From Luzula sylvatica (Eukaryota > Streptophyta > Magnoliopsida > Poales > Juncaceae), in NCBI GenBank assembly GCA_946800325.1, contig OX326958.1, positions 15,404,992 through 15,468,991 of the forward strand: a DNA stretch of 64,000 nt, in the 5' to 3' direction. Of the stretch, positions 47,492 through 59,785 are shown in pieces (the first letter of the stretch is position 1; every line of letters starts with the position of its first letter). The notes beneath the pieces are model-generated. The model was not told where the DNA came from. It worked only from the letters and a program-made list of their open reading frames with translations, and ran no database searches. The position numbers and the translations under genes are program-made.

Positions 47492-48503
47492 TCAATTGGG
47501 GAATGTCGATATTTAAAACTATTGGCCATAACATAAATTAAATATGAAAATGAAATCGATGGACATGAAGTCTAAAAAATACCATGGTGATGTAAATTAT
47601 AATTATTTATTTATTTTAGTTTATTTTAATTTGTTTTAATGTCTCTGAAGGACTAAAATTATATCTTATATTCATTATATCAGATTATTCACATGTCTCT
47701 GAAGGATTTAGTATGTCGGACGCATATAATTTAAACTCTCGAGAGATATATTATATTAAATTACAAAGATCTTTGCATGAATAGTAATATGGGTCATAAG
47801 ATATAATCGATGTAATAATTAAGAGTATATATACCGGTATGAATGATCAAATCCGCAGATGTGTGTTTATTACAAATAAATAGTGTTCAAATTATTTGAA
47901 CTCCCGAAGAGTTCCAAAAGACAAATATTAAAAGAAAAAATTTGACGTGAAAGATATCGAATGTGAAATATTTACATGGATTACAAATATAATAACTACT
48001 TCCTGAAGAAATTAGCTAGTCACAGGCTATTTAAGCCTTTCAAGCAGCTAATGCAAAAGATTGAATTTTTTTGTCATTAAATATTTGTATCCATGAGGGG
48101 GAGAAATAATACGCAATGCACTCTTTTTGTCCATGGTCATGATTTTGTCCCACTGGATTTTCCTGACAAGGTTTTTAACGAGACATATTATGAGGCATAT
48201 GAAACATATTAATATTGCACACTTTTTCCTTCACTAGGATTTTTGTCCCATTAGGTTTTACCTAGTAAGTTTTAACGAAGCAGATTTTTATGATATAAAT
48301 ATCCAAAGAGAAATTTCATAACCAATTCTCCATTCACATTCCACGTGACAAAAACGGAAGGAGACAATTCAAGAATATTTGAATTCACTTGAAGAACGTG
48401 AAGATTTTTGACATGTAATCCAAACAACTATGATTACGACATAGATGATACAAATGAGTATGTGTAAGAAAGTGCAATGTAGATTACATAGAAACAGTCT
48501 ATA

Positions 48504-48830
48504 ATGTTAGATGCAATAACATTAAGATATTTTTTTATTAGCTTGGAAATCCTTGAAGGACTCCAGATGTATCTCATGGAAATTGTAACCTCATATTTGT
48601 TTGGATCACTTGATAATGTTATTTGCATGGAAATCCCTGAAGGATTAAATTTACAAGATACATCCAATAAAATTTATCAAAATATATAATCTATAAAATT
48701 GATAGAATCTTTGTATGGGTTGAAACAATCTAGGAAAATGTGGTACGATCGTCTAAATAAATAGACTACAAAAGAAGGATGTCAAATAATCTCATTAGTC
48801 CTATGTGTATTTATTATTAAAAATTCCTGA
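48504..48830 (+). pseudogene. Reverse transcriptase remnant of element K
   Basis: In one frame with several stops, the copia RT blocks TSYLFGSLDNVICMEIPEG (48580-48640) and, after a TAA, ESLYGLKQSRKMWYDRLNK (48702-48760) are recognisable. The YVDD box and the other domains have decayed beyond recognition. Confidence 0.75.
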
Positions 48831-49189
48831 AGAACCAGATAACACGGGCTAAAGACCTTCAAAAAGGGTTTTGTTTTGGCCTGCAAATAAAGTATAAGAA
48901 ATGAGATTTTTCATCAATATACTAATGTAGAGAATATCTTGAAATCACTTATGGTGATCAACCTCATCACAAAGTCATTACCGACTATAACTTCCGAGCA
49001 GTTAGCTTAAATGGGCGGGATACCTTCGTCGTTTCAAAAATGTTGGCATAAATGAGGGGGAGAGATAATGCACGATGTAATCTTCTTGTTTGCTATGGTT
49101 TTTATCCTAATGGGTTTTTTATAGCATGATGTTTATTGAGATGGCTATTGTTGCGCATAATGTAAATCTTATGGATATTCAAGGGGGAG

Positions 49190-49421
49190 TGTTATGAATA
49201 TAAATATTAATACGATTAAATATGAATATCTATGCACATGCATATAGATTTTGATATTCTTATTTAATACGATTAAATATAATTAATGTATTATTTAGGG
49301 ATTTTCATTCCCTATAAATATAGGCCATGCTATGTACTATGTAGATGATCCATTTGAATAGAAAATTTTCTCTCTCTCTCAATTATCTTTCTTTTGTTAT
49401 TGTTTTGTTTATTTTTCAACA
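49190..49421 (+). repeat. 3' LTR of element K
   Basis: 232 bp, TGTTATG...TTCAACA, with a TATAAATATA box near 49312 and a CTCTCTCTC stretch near 49370. Confidence 0.8.
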
Positions 49422-52400
49422 AATTATACATTATATCACATTTAAATATCAATAAGTAATAGAGAAATAAATTAATATTAAAAAACTATTAACAAAAATC
49501 TAACAAAGGAAAAAAAACATAGAAATAATTTAATTTATTTGATTTTTTAGAATTTATTGTTAAAATAATAACAATATGTGATGTTTGTTTCGTAAATTTG
49601 AAAATTTATATATGTATTTATGGATACAATTTTGTCTCTCACTTTAATTAATTTTTGAAAAAAAATATTAAAATTATTGTACTATTCACATTTATTAATA
49701 TTATTGAACTATTCATCTTACTTTGTATTCACACTAGGATAATACGCACGTTGCACGGCAAGCATGTTAATTATTTTTTCATTTTAATATGATGTACTAA
49801 TTTTTATATGATGTACTAATTTTAATATGATGTACTAATTTTTATCATCATAATGTTCATATTATCTCAAAATAATCACATTATATTACTCTATTCTTAT
49901 TGTTATGACTCATTTATGTATAATCGTATATATATTTTACGATTATTATTCTCTAGTAGAAAATAGCTAACTTTTATCAAATATTAATAAATATATTAGT
50001 GACATAATAAATAAATCATAAGATACAAAATTTTACGAAAAAGCATAACAACAAATCTTATAGCATTGTTGCTTACAATAGTTCTCGAAATAAAAAAATA
50101 TATAGAAACATTGTATCATACGATCTATATGTCACGGCACACAAATAATATCATAATACTAATAATTTTTTTATGGATAAAAACAATGAAAACTATGCAC
50201 CATAGCACATTTCACTACGAAAATAAGAAACGATATTATTGAAATTTAATTAAGAAAAATATAATTCAAAATAATAAACGTATCACATGGCATTTTTAAG
50301 TCTACAACTTCAAAAATATATATAGTTTTCAGTTTATGAAGTTATTTAAACAAAATAACTAATATAAACTACTTAGTATTTTTTAGTTACTTACTTTTAT
50401 AGCTTTCAAATAATAATAATAATAATCCAAATTCATTTAATGAAGTACTAAATATGCATTCTTTTGCAATTTTATTACGTAATATTTTCAAAAATTCAAA
50501 TTAGAAAACAAGTCATAAATGAATTGTACTAATAAGGCTGTCAAGATAAGAAGAAAATTCAAGTGGATATATTTTACAAAATATTAAAACGAAAGTTAAT
50601 AAAATACTATTAATATAAAATATAATAATAAGGATGTTTATGAAATAAAATACTAAATATCCATTCGTTTGCATTATATTTTCTTACTTAATATCTTCTC
50701 AAATTAAAATTGGAAAGACGTCACGCATGAACTATACTAATAATGATGTTAACGTTAAAGTTAATAAAATAATATTAATATAATCTAAAAAAAAAATTAA
50801 TTTCGTATAGAAATATATATATATTTATTAATTGGATGAGAGAGAGAAAAAAATCATACATATGATATATATAATACTAGACAAATAATTTATTAAATAA
50901 CAAAAATGTTTATGTATGTCAACAAAAATCTATCAAAAACTTTTAATATAGTTTGTCATGTGAACGTTGAATTCAACATCAAGCACCCGATCTTAATTGT
51001 ACGGTTTGAATTAAAAATACCAAGTATGACATGACTTATAAAGATTATTTAAAATTTATTGTAAATAATTACACACAAATGACTACACGGTATACGATTG
51101 TTAAGAAATCTAGAAAAAGATTCAAGAGTGATATTAGACAACATCAATACATCTAACAGTTCAAATTCATATTTACAAATAATTACACAAATTATGTGTT
51201 TTAAAAATCAAATATAAAATTAGTTTTCATGATGAAACGATTTCACAAAATATAAACCACAATGATGTGATTTCATGAGAAGGCGGTGAGTGCAAAATAA
51301 GAATGGTGGCAAATTTGATCACATAACTTCGTGTGAAATGATAAATTGTTGAATAGATCAATCCACCATAAACCCCAGCTAATGATAATAGACGACATCA
51401 TTTATATAGATTTCTAGATTGTTCAAAGTTGAGTGAAAAATAATGGACTTATAAATAATTACAAAGTTGCCTTAGCTATAAATAAAACTATCGTTAGTCT
51501 ATGATTCAAATTAGCTATAAAATAAAATTACAAAGTTGCCTTAGCATCATAATTTAATAATTCAAATAATTTATGCAAGAAGGCCCCGCATATTGTTGAT
51601 TTCACTCATGGAATGATAAAAAGAGTTCCACCAAAACCCTAAAAGAGCAAAAAGAAATAAGAAAAGAAAAAAGTGAATCTGGGGTAGTGTTCACATAATC
51701 TATACGGTAGTGTTCGTCTAATCTATTTTCGTTGGTTTTTCTCGACATCTTCTCCTTTCTTGACCTCTTCTCATCTCCTTTTCTCGGCCCCTGCCTTGCC
51801 CCCCCCCCCCCCCCAAAAAAAAAAATCCTCTTTCCCTAACTCCCCTCCCCCAAAAAAAATCCTCTTTTACCTAACTCCGCTCCCCTCCGATCTCCCTGTC
51901 CCCGCCCCCTTTAATCTCATTGGGTTTCGTATATTTTCCTCTCTTATGCATATCTAATGCCGGTGCAATTTCGCCAGTTTGTATTGGGTTTCATATCTTT
52001 TCCTCTCTTATTTTATTTTTGTGGCCGTACGAAAAAGTGAAGACACCGAGTCTCCAGATGATCCCCGAGGTATATGTCGGTTACTATTTTCACATTCCTT
52101 TGAGGCCTTGGACGGCGACGTAGAATGGCACAATCCTAATTCTGGATGGTTCTTTTTTCTTTCTGGTGACATGTAACTTTTGTTTAATCTTTTGTATTGA
52201 ACGTCTAATTCTTTTTTACTATGTCCAATGTAAATTTGTAGTACCTTCAAAAAGAAATTTCTGCAAGAAAATTGCTAAAAGATGGATAGGGTTAATTGTG
52301 TTTAACAAACACATAAGAACTTGAAAGGAATCGGGGTACCATATCCCCGCACAACGGAATGGGAGACACGGTGTCCTATCCTAAATCTCAGGGTCATGCG

Positions 52401-52619
52401 GTAGAAGGATAGAACCATACCACGTAAAATTGATCATGTTTGACGGGTATGTCGCTTTCTTCTTCTTAGCCTTTCATTTGTGTCTTCACGCCGGCGACTA
52501 GTCATGCGTCCCACGCCCACACTTCTACCACACTTCTGAAGCAGCGATCGCAAATTTGAACTGTTTGAGGACATTTTTCTACATGGCATAAAATGTGCAA
52601 AATTAATATATTTATAGAT
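49422..52619. other. AT-rich intergenic region without a recognisable gene
   Basis: It contains two diverged tandem copies of about 224 bp (ACTAAATATGCATTC near 50447 and ACTAAATATCCATTC near 50671, each followed by ACGTAATAT/ACTTAATAT-type sequence), a C16A11 run at 51799-51825, and a short more GC-rich stretch (51900-52250) with small ORFs that I do not recognise. ATACGCACGTTGCACGGCAA at 49742-49761 resembles motifs near the ends of some plant transposons, but nothing more can be supported. Confidence 0.5.
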
Positions 52620-53264
52620 GATAACATTCATGTTTTAGTTCATTTAAAATTACTCCCACTATTTTTATCAAATCAACAACACTGTGTTGATTCGGATACA
52701 TTCCAACTACATGTACCATAGTGGCTCAGGATCCATATTTCACAAACTTCTAAGCGTGCTTTGGCTCGTCTCAGAAAATTGTTATTTAGGTAGGATCAAA
52801 TCCAATTGTATTTCCATGCAACTCTTGAGATCCCTTATGAGATCAGGGGTTTATGAGTCTAACTCAAAAATCCATGTGTGTACATATCTCATCTTATGCC
52901 CTAAGTTCAAGTCCGACTTGCTACTTAGTTAAGTACTAACCATACCTAATTATCATCCAATTAATCTACCAACACACACATTTTTGGCATGACCTATGTT
53001 GGTAATTAATCAATGCATATTCTCATGCCAACTATATAGACTCACACACCCAGCTTTGGCATGACCCATGTGAGTGATATAAAGGCCTTGAGAATTTCAT
53101 AATATGTGAGACATTTTATCAACTTAATAATTAGTAGAGGGGTTTCTTATTTATTTATCACATGTATAAGAACATTCACATCACACATCACAGAATAATT
53201 AAATGATATAGCATGGCCATGATCTTTATAAGTCACCATTAAGATCCGTAATTAATTATTTATA

Positions 53265-53448
53265 ATGAACTCCTTCATTATATCAATGGATGTGGCGATG
53301 AACTCATTCACCATGTGATCGGTCATGGCGATGAGCTTCTTCATCATGTGATCGGTTGTGGCGATGAACTCCTTCATCATGTGATTGGTTGTGTTGATGA
53401 ACTCCTTCACCATGTTATCGGTTGAGGCGATGAACTCCTTCATCTTCT
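53265..53448. repeat. 33-bp minisatellite in the J leader
   Basis: Five full units and one partial, starting at 53265, 53298, 53331, 53364, 53397 and 53430, each beginning ATGAACTC(C/A)TTCA. The homologous E leader lacks this expansion. Because the period is divisible by three, the minus strand reads as an 11-residue repeat (MMKEFIATTDH), which I take as incidental. Confidence 0.88.
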
Positions 53449-54105
53449 TAAATTTACAACCTATTCTATTTTACAACTTGGACAACTCACCGGTTGCCAT
53501 AATAAAATTAAATTACAATTTGGACAACTCGCTGGCTACCATAAATCAAATTTACAACAAACACAACATACATACAATCACATCATCACATCACATATTT
53601 TGGCCATGCTATATCTTTGAATTAAAAAATGCACATGTACGTTTTGACTGATGTTTGACATGGATAGCAGGGTTCGGGGCTCAAGGAGTAGCGCCCTTGA
53701 AAAGGTCTAGTGGCAGAGCCCCTCACTGGGTTTCTAGGAACATCTCCCAAAAAAAAATTCAATTTTCTATACTCGTTTGAATGAGTTTCTGCCTTGCATC
53801 ACATGCAATATCCTCTAAAATACCCTTAATCAAATCAGATTTGACTTGTGTGCATCACATGCACCAATTTCTAAAACCCGAAAATCTGATGCATCATATG
53901 CAATCTATCAAAAGATCTCGATCTGACTTTTGTTTCACAAACCCTAGCCAGATCCATCTCAAGAAAATACCAGATTTCAAAATCTCAGAAAAAACCCTTA
54001 ACTGTTTGCACAAAATCAAATCGAAAACACACATGCAGTTTATAATTCCTAGAAACTATAGACTAGTACCTCTAATATACCAATCGATCTAATAAACGAT
54101 ACACG

Positions 54106-54119
54106 TGGCTTTGATACCA
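54106..54119 (-). other. Primer-binding site of element J
   Basis: Minus-strand TGGTATCAAAGCCA, initiator tRNA-Met type with one change, 1 nt from the LTR. Confidence 0.8.
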
Positions 54120-54120
54120 C

Positions 54121-55649
54121 AGTTAGATTTTCGGGCAACCTTATTGCACAACAGAACTCACCCGAACCCCTAAAGCCATAGATCTATGTATTGCTAATTA
54201 GATACGAAGGAAGGCTATCCAAAATTTTACCCCATATTTAGTTAAAATTTGGTTGAAGGATGCTTGCAGAGATCACGCTAGGTATGCTCGAACTGGCACC
54301 ACCCTCTATCGGTATCCACACGTGACTCGCTTAGACTGGATGTGAAGACCTCCGATGCTAGTCGGATCCTTCCTCCCTTCAGAAAATATGTTGTCACATC
54401 TCTCTTTTCAATCTCATAGAATTAGGTTGACGGCCAGGGTTTCTCTCGTTCTCTCTATTCTGAATATTGACAATGAAAACCCTCAAAAGAGTGATTACCT
54501 TTTATCAAGAGATAGGTGGATATTTATAATCATATTTGAAAAACCCTAGATCTTGCAAATCTTTCATTACCGCAAATGAATTAATTCTGATTATTAAATC
54601 TCATGCATCTATACATGCATGTAGCATATAATGCTTACACCTCTTCATCTTGATCTGATTTTCTATGTCTAATCCAAACTTGTCTTGTGTGTGACCCTAT
54701 AAGTTCATTTAATGTTGGCAGCATTATGACTACCCAAATTAAATAAATGATTTGTGATCATCACCTATTTATGAAATAGATAAATTACTAGCTCTCTTGT
54801 TCATGCGATATATGTTGATCAAAGGCATGATCAAATGTCATCCTTTCTAAATCAACTTAACTCTTTCCCGATCTAGAATCAGATTGAATATTCAATTAAT
54901 ATTAACAACACATGTTAATCTTATTGAGCGTGGACATGCATTTCCTTCAATCCTAATACATCAGGGGGTCCTGAAAGACATCTCTTTCAATCATGAAAGG
55001 AACAACTTCCATCTTGGTTATTCACATCCTCCAACATGCTTCATGTAATACCCAATGATGATCTTGATTACCCGGTTAAAGATAACAAAGAAACATATCT
55101 AAGTATCACAATTCACAGGTGAGAAATCTAATGATAACCTCAAGTCAAAGTACTAAAATTATATTTGTTTATGATAATACATATAATGACAATAACCATG
55201 TATATTCTCATAAGTTGGTCAGTCTAATATGTAGTCTCTAATACATATCCATATTCCATATTTGACATCACTACATCTCTATGTATTCCATGTCAATGAT
55301 TAGTAAAACATAATCATCTCATATGCGAATATATTGGTGTACACATATATTCTATTTCCTTAGACATGTATATCTCCGTACACATCATATATATGACAAA
55401 AGACATTTAGAATCGTATTACGTTCATTTCTATAGTTTTACAATCATAATCACATATTATGATGATATACAAACTTGTGATACAATTCGTGGATTATTCA
55501 CATATTCCTAAATATGATAAATAATCAGTACACGTATTAAATGAAACTTTCATCAAATATGTAATATTAGATTAACTACACATAACTAATAATTATCCTT
55601 TGTTTACATACAAGCTTAAACAATTTAGCCTAGGACATTATTTCCTTCA
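54121..55649 (-). repeat. 5' LTR of element J
   Basis: 1.53 kb, starting TGAAGGAAATAATGTCCTAGGC on the minus strand and ending next to the primer-binding site (terminal CA changed to CT). A large part is homologous to the 3' noncoding tails of F1 and H. Confidence 0.7.
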
Positions 55650-56778
55650 ACATATTGGTTCCGATGAACACGTACGCTCGTTTGTCCTTATAAGTACATT
55701 TTTACCGTTGATCCAAAACTGTATTTTCTTCAGAACTTGCATGGAATACAAGTCTAATGGTGATTTTTTTGCTGTTGGAAAAATAATTCTTTTTTGCCGA
55801 AGATTTTGCAAGAACAGAAGAAAATGAAATAAATGTTTTCTTTCTTTATTTTCTTTTCCTTTCAAATAAAAAAAATATTAATTCAACTATCTCTTCTATT
55901 TTTCTATTTTTTTAAATCATCGAATATTATTGAAATAAATAAAAATATTTTTATTTCAGTATTTAACTATTCAATGAGTTGTGGGACGTCTACTAAAATT
56001 ATTTGAAATGCTAATTTTTTATTGAAGATTTTATTGATTATTATATTTACGAAATTTACTAGTGAAAAAAAAATAACTATCCTACTAATTTTTTTTTTTT
56101 TTTTTTGAGAAAATTTGGAGAGAGTTCTAAAGCCTCTCTTCCAAACAATAAATAAAACTCAATGAAACAAAAGTTATACATTGTTTTTTCTTTTACATCA
56201 TCAAATTTACCTCTCCCATTAAATTTACCTTACTTTGGAGCCAAACCAGGAGGCCACGTCACCCGCTACTGTTCATCCTCTTCAGTGTACTGTTCACATC
56301 ATTTTACTGTTCGCAGGTTTATTGTTCACCGAATTTACTGTTCGTCATTTTACTGTTCACATATATATTTTTTTTTACCAGGCTGCGTCTTTTAAGCATC
56401 TATGTACCAAGCTGCGTTTTTTTGTGCTTATTATAACATTTTTGATTGGTACCAAGTTGCGTCTTTTATGTTTTTTTGTTTGTCTTTTTTAGAATTTTAT
56501 TTTATTTCACATGTCTGATATTCTAAATAAAATATTTGAATTTTTCTTTTGGAACATATGATATGCTTTCAGGAGGAAAAAAATTTATATTTATTACGTA
56601 ATACTTGTAAGACTATTTAATATCAGAGTTTTTTTTTTAATTAACATTTTGATAAAATTAAAAAGTTTGATTTGTACTTGTAACGTTTTAGATAAAATTA
56701 TTATTTTATGATTATAAAAAATTTTGAAATATCGCAGCGAAGCGCGAGAAATATTTCTAATTTACTATAAAAAAAAAA
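55650..56778. other. AT-rich spacer with a possible Helitron-like 3' end
   Basis: No gene. The ATTTTTACCGTTGATCCAAAACTG motif of K recurs at 55700 (one base different). Four ACTGTTC words lie at 56269-56360. ATCGCAGCGAAGCGCGAG (56731-56748) followed by ATATTTCTAA and then T (56757-56761) resembles the GC-rich hairpin plus CTRR end of plant Helitrons, but no 5' end or Rep/helicase gene is seen. Confidence 0.35.
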
Positions 56779-57003
56779 GGGAAATTTTTAAAAAACCCCC
56801 TATCTTTTCTTGATATTTTAAAAACCCCCCTAACTTCTTTGAAACTCCAAAAACCCCCCTATCTCAAACTTCTTTTTTTAATTACCCCCCTACCGTTAAA
56901 TTTTTACATCACGAGTTAACTTTTCTATGTTATTTTTTGTAAATTCCAATTTTACCCCTTGCATGCTTCTTCCCCAAACAAAGCCATTCCTTCTCTTTTG
57001 TTT
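56779..57003 (+). repeat. Left terminal inverted repeat of the MULE
   Basis: About 225 bp. It contains five AACCCCC/TACCCCCC tracts spaced 25-45 bp apart, which may be transposase-binding or spacing elements (inference). Differences from the right copy include CACGAG versus CATGAG and a 3-bp indel near its inner end. Confidence 0.92.
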
Positions 57004-57490
57004 AACAGCCATTTTACATCATGAGTACTTATTAGTATTTCATCAAATATCTTTCTTTAAACTAATTGTTATATTTTTCTTAATTATCAATTTATCTTTG
57101 AATCAATTTATTCTTTAAAAAACATAACCTAGACAAATGTAAGTATATGAATCTTCATAATCACATAACATCACTGATAATTTACAAAACATAACACATG
57201 CAAACTTGACTTCATAATTCAAGCTTATAACATAGAACATAATTAGAATACATAACTACAGCAAAAAAAGGAAAGTAAATGATCAATAAACTTTAATTAT
57301 AGGGACTATACAAAATACAAAAGTATCCCTATCTATTACGTACAAAAGATCTTCTTTACATACAAAAAAAGAAGTCATCTAATAAGTGAGCAAGGTGGTG
57401 TCTTGATATGGAAATCTGAAAAAATGAGAATAATATACATCATGAATAATAAGATAAAAATACACATTTTTATACCAAAATTCAGTTATC

Positions 57491-59785
57491 TTACCAAAAC
57501 AACCATGGTTGAGCTGATGAAGTTGACGATTCACCACGACCCATATCATACCCTCGACCACTACCTCTCCTTCCACGCACTGAACCACGTCCTCGACCCC
57601 TTGCACGCGCAGTTTCCAAAACAATCCGATTCAAAGGCACTTTACAAGTCTTCTTGTTATGGCCGTGTCCTTTGCATCGTTGACATTGCACAGTCCTCCC
57701 GGTACGGTCTTCATCAGGAGCTGTCTTTCGTTTTTTACATGGACGACCAGGCGGTTTTTTTTCATGAGGAGGATTCAATTTTTTTTGCTCATTAATTTGC
57801 CAATTAGATTTATCTGGCAGGGGATTAATTGGGTGCGAGTAGCAAGATCGATACATCTCAAGATGATAGAAAGGATGAACGTACTCCGACTCGGGAATTC
57901 GAAAAGCATAAAGCGCTGCAACCGCATGAGAACATGGCACTCCACTGATTTGCCAAGCAAAGCACGAGCAACTTTTTGCTTCAATATCAACCGCCCAAGT
58001 ATGCTCTCCAAGAATCACTTCTGCCCTCAACTTCAATGACTGATTCACGCGGTATTCCCTTATCTTCTCCTTAACATTTTTTAAGTACCGCATCACTCTA
58101 GGCACCAATGGATCATTAGAGAACAATCCTAATTTATGCCTTTTATACAAATCCGTCATCAATTTCTGTCGGATGCCATCCACGAGATTGAAGATAGTAA
58201 GATGTCTAATATCGAGTATCTTGCTATTAAACGACTCGGCACAATTATTAGTGAAATGATTGCATTTAATCTCATGATTATACAAAGATCTTCTCCAACA
58301 CTTGCCCTCAACATTTTTCATAAACCAATTGTATGCCTCAGATTTTTTTTCTTCCAACCCTTTCAACATTTTTTCAACTGGAATAGGAGCATATGTTTTA
58401 GTAATATTCCAAAATACACCCTCAAGTTCAGGACCCCAATTCTTCTTTATATAGTTCTTGAACATATGTTGCAAGCAAAACCTATGTTCGGCCCAAGGAA
58501 ATACTCTATTGAGTGCATTTTCCAATCCTTTTTGACCATCTGACATTATCGCAAGACGGGGGATATTTCCAATTGCTTCATTCAGAAACTCAAAAAACCA
58601 TTGCCATGACTCGGTATTCTCAATTTCGACAACCGCAAATGCCACCGGAAAGAGCCCGTTATTCCCATCTAACGATATGGCAGTGAGTAAACAACCACGA
58701 TATTTTCCTGCCAAATGACAACCATCGACTCCTAGAAAAGGTCTACAACCATTTAGAAATCCTCTCCTACAACCATCAAAACACACAAAGAGACGCTCGA
58801 AAGAATTGTCAACTCCCCGTTTAAGCTTGATCACACTGCCGGGATTTGAAGCAAGTAATGCATCTGCATAATCGGGAAGCAAATTATATGCCTCTTCATG
58901 AGAACCATAAATTGAATCCATTGCAAGCTCTCGCGCTCTCCATGCCTTCGGATAATTTATCTCAATTCCATGATCATCTCTAATCTTACCAATTACATCA
59001 CTTATTGTTCTATTTGGATTGTGTCGCAACCAATTTTGTATCACGGTGGCAGCCCAATGTGCCGAGGCCATTCGAGTGTCATCATGACCTTTACCGGTGC
59101 AAGAGTGTTTATCGGTGAGTGTTTTTATTCGAAAAGTTATGCGGTCTTGCAGTCGAGAAGCATGTACACGCCACGGGCAGTCAGCATCACCACATCTTGC
59201 CGTTACTCTGTTACTCTCATTTTTCACGTAAATGACCTCAAATCTTTTTGATATAGAATAATGCCTTAAGGCTAGGCGAAATTCACTTACATCCTTAAAA
59301 TTTTGATTGACCACAAACGTAGGATCTCTCTCACGGGTAATTAACGACTGTATTTCTTCATCATCAGAGATGATTTCCTCCTCGTCTAACGGTTCGAACT
59401 CGACATCAGTATCTAATTCCTCCAATACATCTCTTTCATTAATTTCTGACACGACTTCATCATTCACCCTAAACATCCTTTCATTCAAGCATCCTTTCAC
59501 TCGAGCATCTCTTTCGTTCGCGTCTGACACGATTGCTACATATAGATGAACAGGGGAGTATAATCCCGCAAGAATAATCATGAAACCCAGATCATCATCA
59601 GATGTTAAAGGCATTTTACCCCCTTCACCTACAAAGTATGAAAATTCGCAATTCTCTACCACTTTGAAACCACAACTATTTTGAATATCTTGATTAAGTG
59701 TCGAAAATGAAACTCGCTCGGTATCTAGAAAAATACTCCTACTCTCTGCCTCATAGTGAATAATGATCTCCATTTCCTTATTCAT
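57491..59785 (-). CDS. MULE transposase, MURA-like, 764 aa, intact
   Basis: One uninterrupted frame from the ATG at 59785. Residues 1-85 resemble a PB1-type fold (IIIHYEAESRSIFL ... TSDDDLGFMIIL); 120-150 are acidic. The MuDR DNA-binding zinc region lies at about 160-235 (C198, C203, H227, C229). The MULE catalytic domain at about 345-520 shows a DDE triad readable as D354 (GVDGCHL), D416 (MSDGQKGL) and E517 (NNCAESFN). A SWIM zinc finger follows (C606, C608, C618, H620), then an AT-hook-like KKPPGRPCKKRK, a CCHC knuckle (C701, C704, H709, C714) and an RG-rich tail. Family knowledge: it binds the TIRs and cuts and pastes the element. Lying between near-identical TIRs, it is a transposon gene and not a domesticated MUSTANG or FAR1 relative. 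Confidence 0.95.
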   Translation of the reverse strand: MNKEMEIIIHYEAESRSIFLDTERVSFSTLNQDIQNSCGFKVVENCEFSYFVGEGGKMPLTSDDDLGFMIILAGLYSPVHLYVAIVSDANERDARVKGCLNERMFRVNDEVVSEINERDVLEELDTDVEFEPLDEEEIISDDEEIQSLITRERDPTFVVNQNFKDVSEFRLALRHYSISKRFEVIYVKNESNRVTARCGDADCPWRVHASRLQDRITFRIKTLTDKHSCTGKGHDDTRMASAHWAATVIQNWLRHNPNRTISDVIGKIRDDHGIEINYPKAWRARELAMDSIYGSHEEAYNLLPDYADALLASNPGSVIKLKRGVDNSFERLFVCFDGCRRGFLNGCRPFLGVDGCHLAGKYRGCLLTAISLDGNNGLFPVAFAVVEIENTESWQWFFEFLNEAIGNIPRLAIMSDGQKGLENALNRVFPWAEHRFCLQHMFKNYIKKNWGPELEGVFWNITKTYAPIPVEKMLKGLEEKKSEAYNWFMKNVEGKCWRRSLYNHEIKCNHFTNNCAESFNSKILDIRHLTIFNLVDGIRQKLMTDLYKRHKLGLFSNDPLVPRVMRYLKNVKEKIREYRVNQSLKLRAEVILGEHTWAVDIEAKSCSCFAWQISGVPCSHAVAALYAFRIPESEYVHPFYHLEMYRSCYSHPINPLPDKSNWQINEQKKLNPPHEKKPPGRPCKKRKTAPDEDRTGRTVQCQRCKGHGHNKKTCKVPLNRIVLETARARGRGRGSVRGRRGSGRGYDMGRGESSTSSAQPWLFW

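Larger units (their letters stand above)
45433..49421 (+). mobile_element. Old Ty1/copia relic K with preserved target duplication
   Basis: A 5' LTR remnant (from 45433) and a 3' LTR (49190-49421) share TGTTATGAATAT...GCACATGCATATAG...TTTTGATATTCTTATTTAATA. The outer flanks are both AATTA (45428-45432 and 49422-49426), a 5-bp target duplication. A PPT (AAGGGGGAGT, 49181-49190) precedes the 3' LTR. Inside are an RT remnant (48504-48830) and repeated GGGGGAG-containing noncoding blocks. Heavy decay indicates age. Confidence 0.82.
52620..55649 (-). mobile_element. Ty1/copia element J: 5' LTR and leader only
   Basis: On the minus strand an LTR (55649-54121), a primer-binding site and a leader homologous to the E leader are present. 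The similarity ends about where gag should start, and no coding domain follows. The left limit is approximate. Confidence 0.7.

Noticed and set aside
49742..49761. GCACGTTGCACGG motif as a transposon end
   Set aside because: A similar word is common near some plant transposon ends, but no partner end or target duplication was found here.
51760..52176. Short overlapping ORFs in a GC-richer patch as a host gene
   Set aside because: They include a C16A11 homopolymer, show no recognisable domain and have no clear splice structure. A decayed gene fragment is possible but unsupported.
53252..53443. 63-aa protein with an 11-residue repeat
   Set aside because: It follows directly from a 33-bp minisatellite within a noncoding retroelement leader.
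53265..53448. CRISPR-like array
   Set aside because: The units are contiguous with no unique spacers, and the DNA is plant nuclear.
57403..58543. Plus-strand ORFs opposite the MULE transposase
   Set aside because: They are antisense shadows of a well-supported minus-strand gene.
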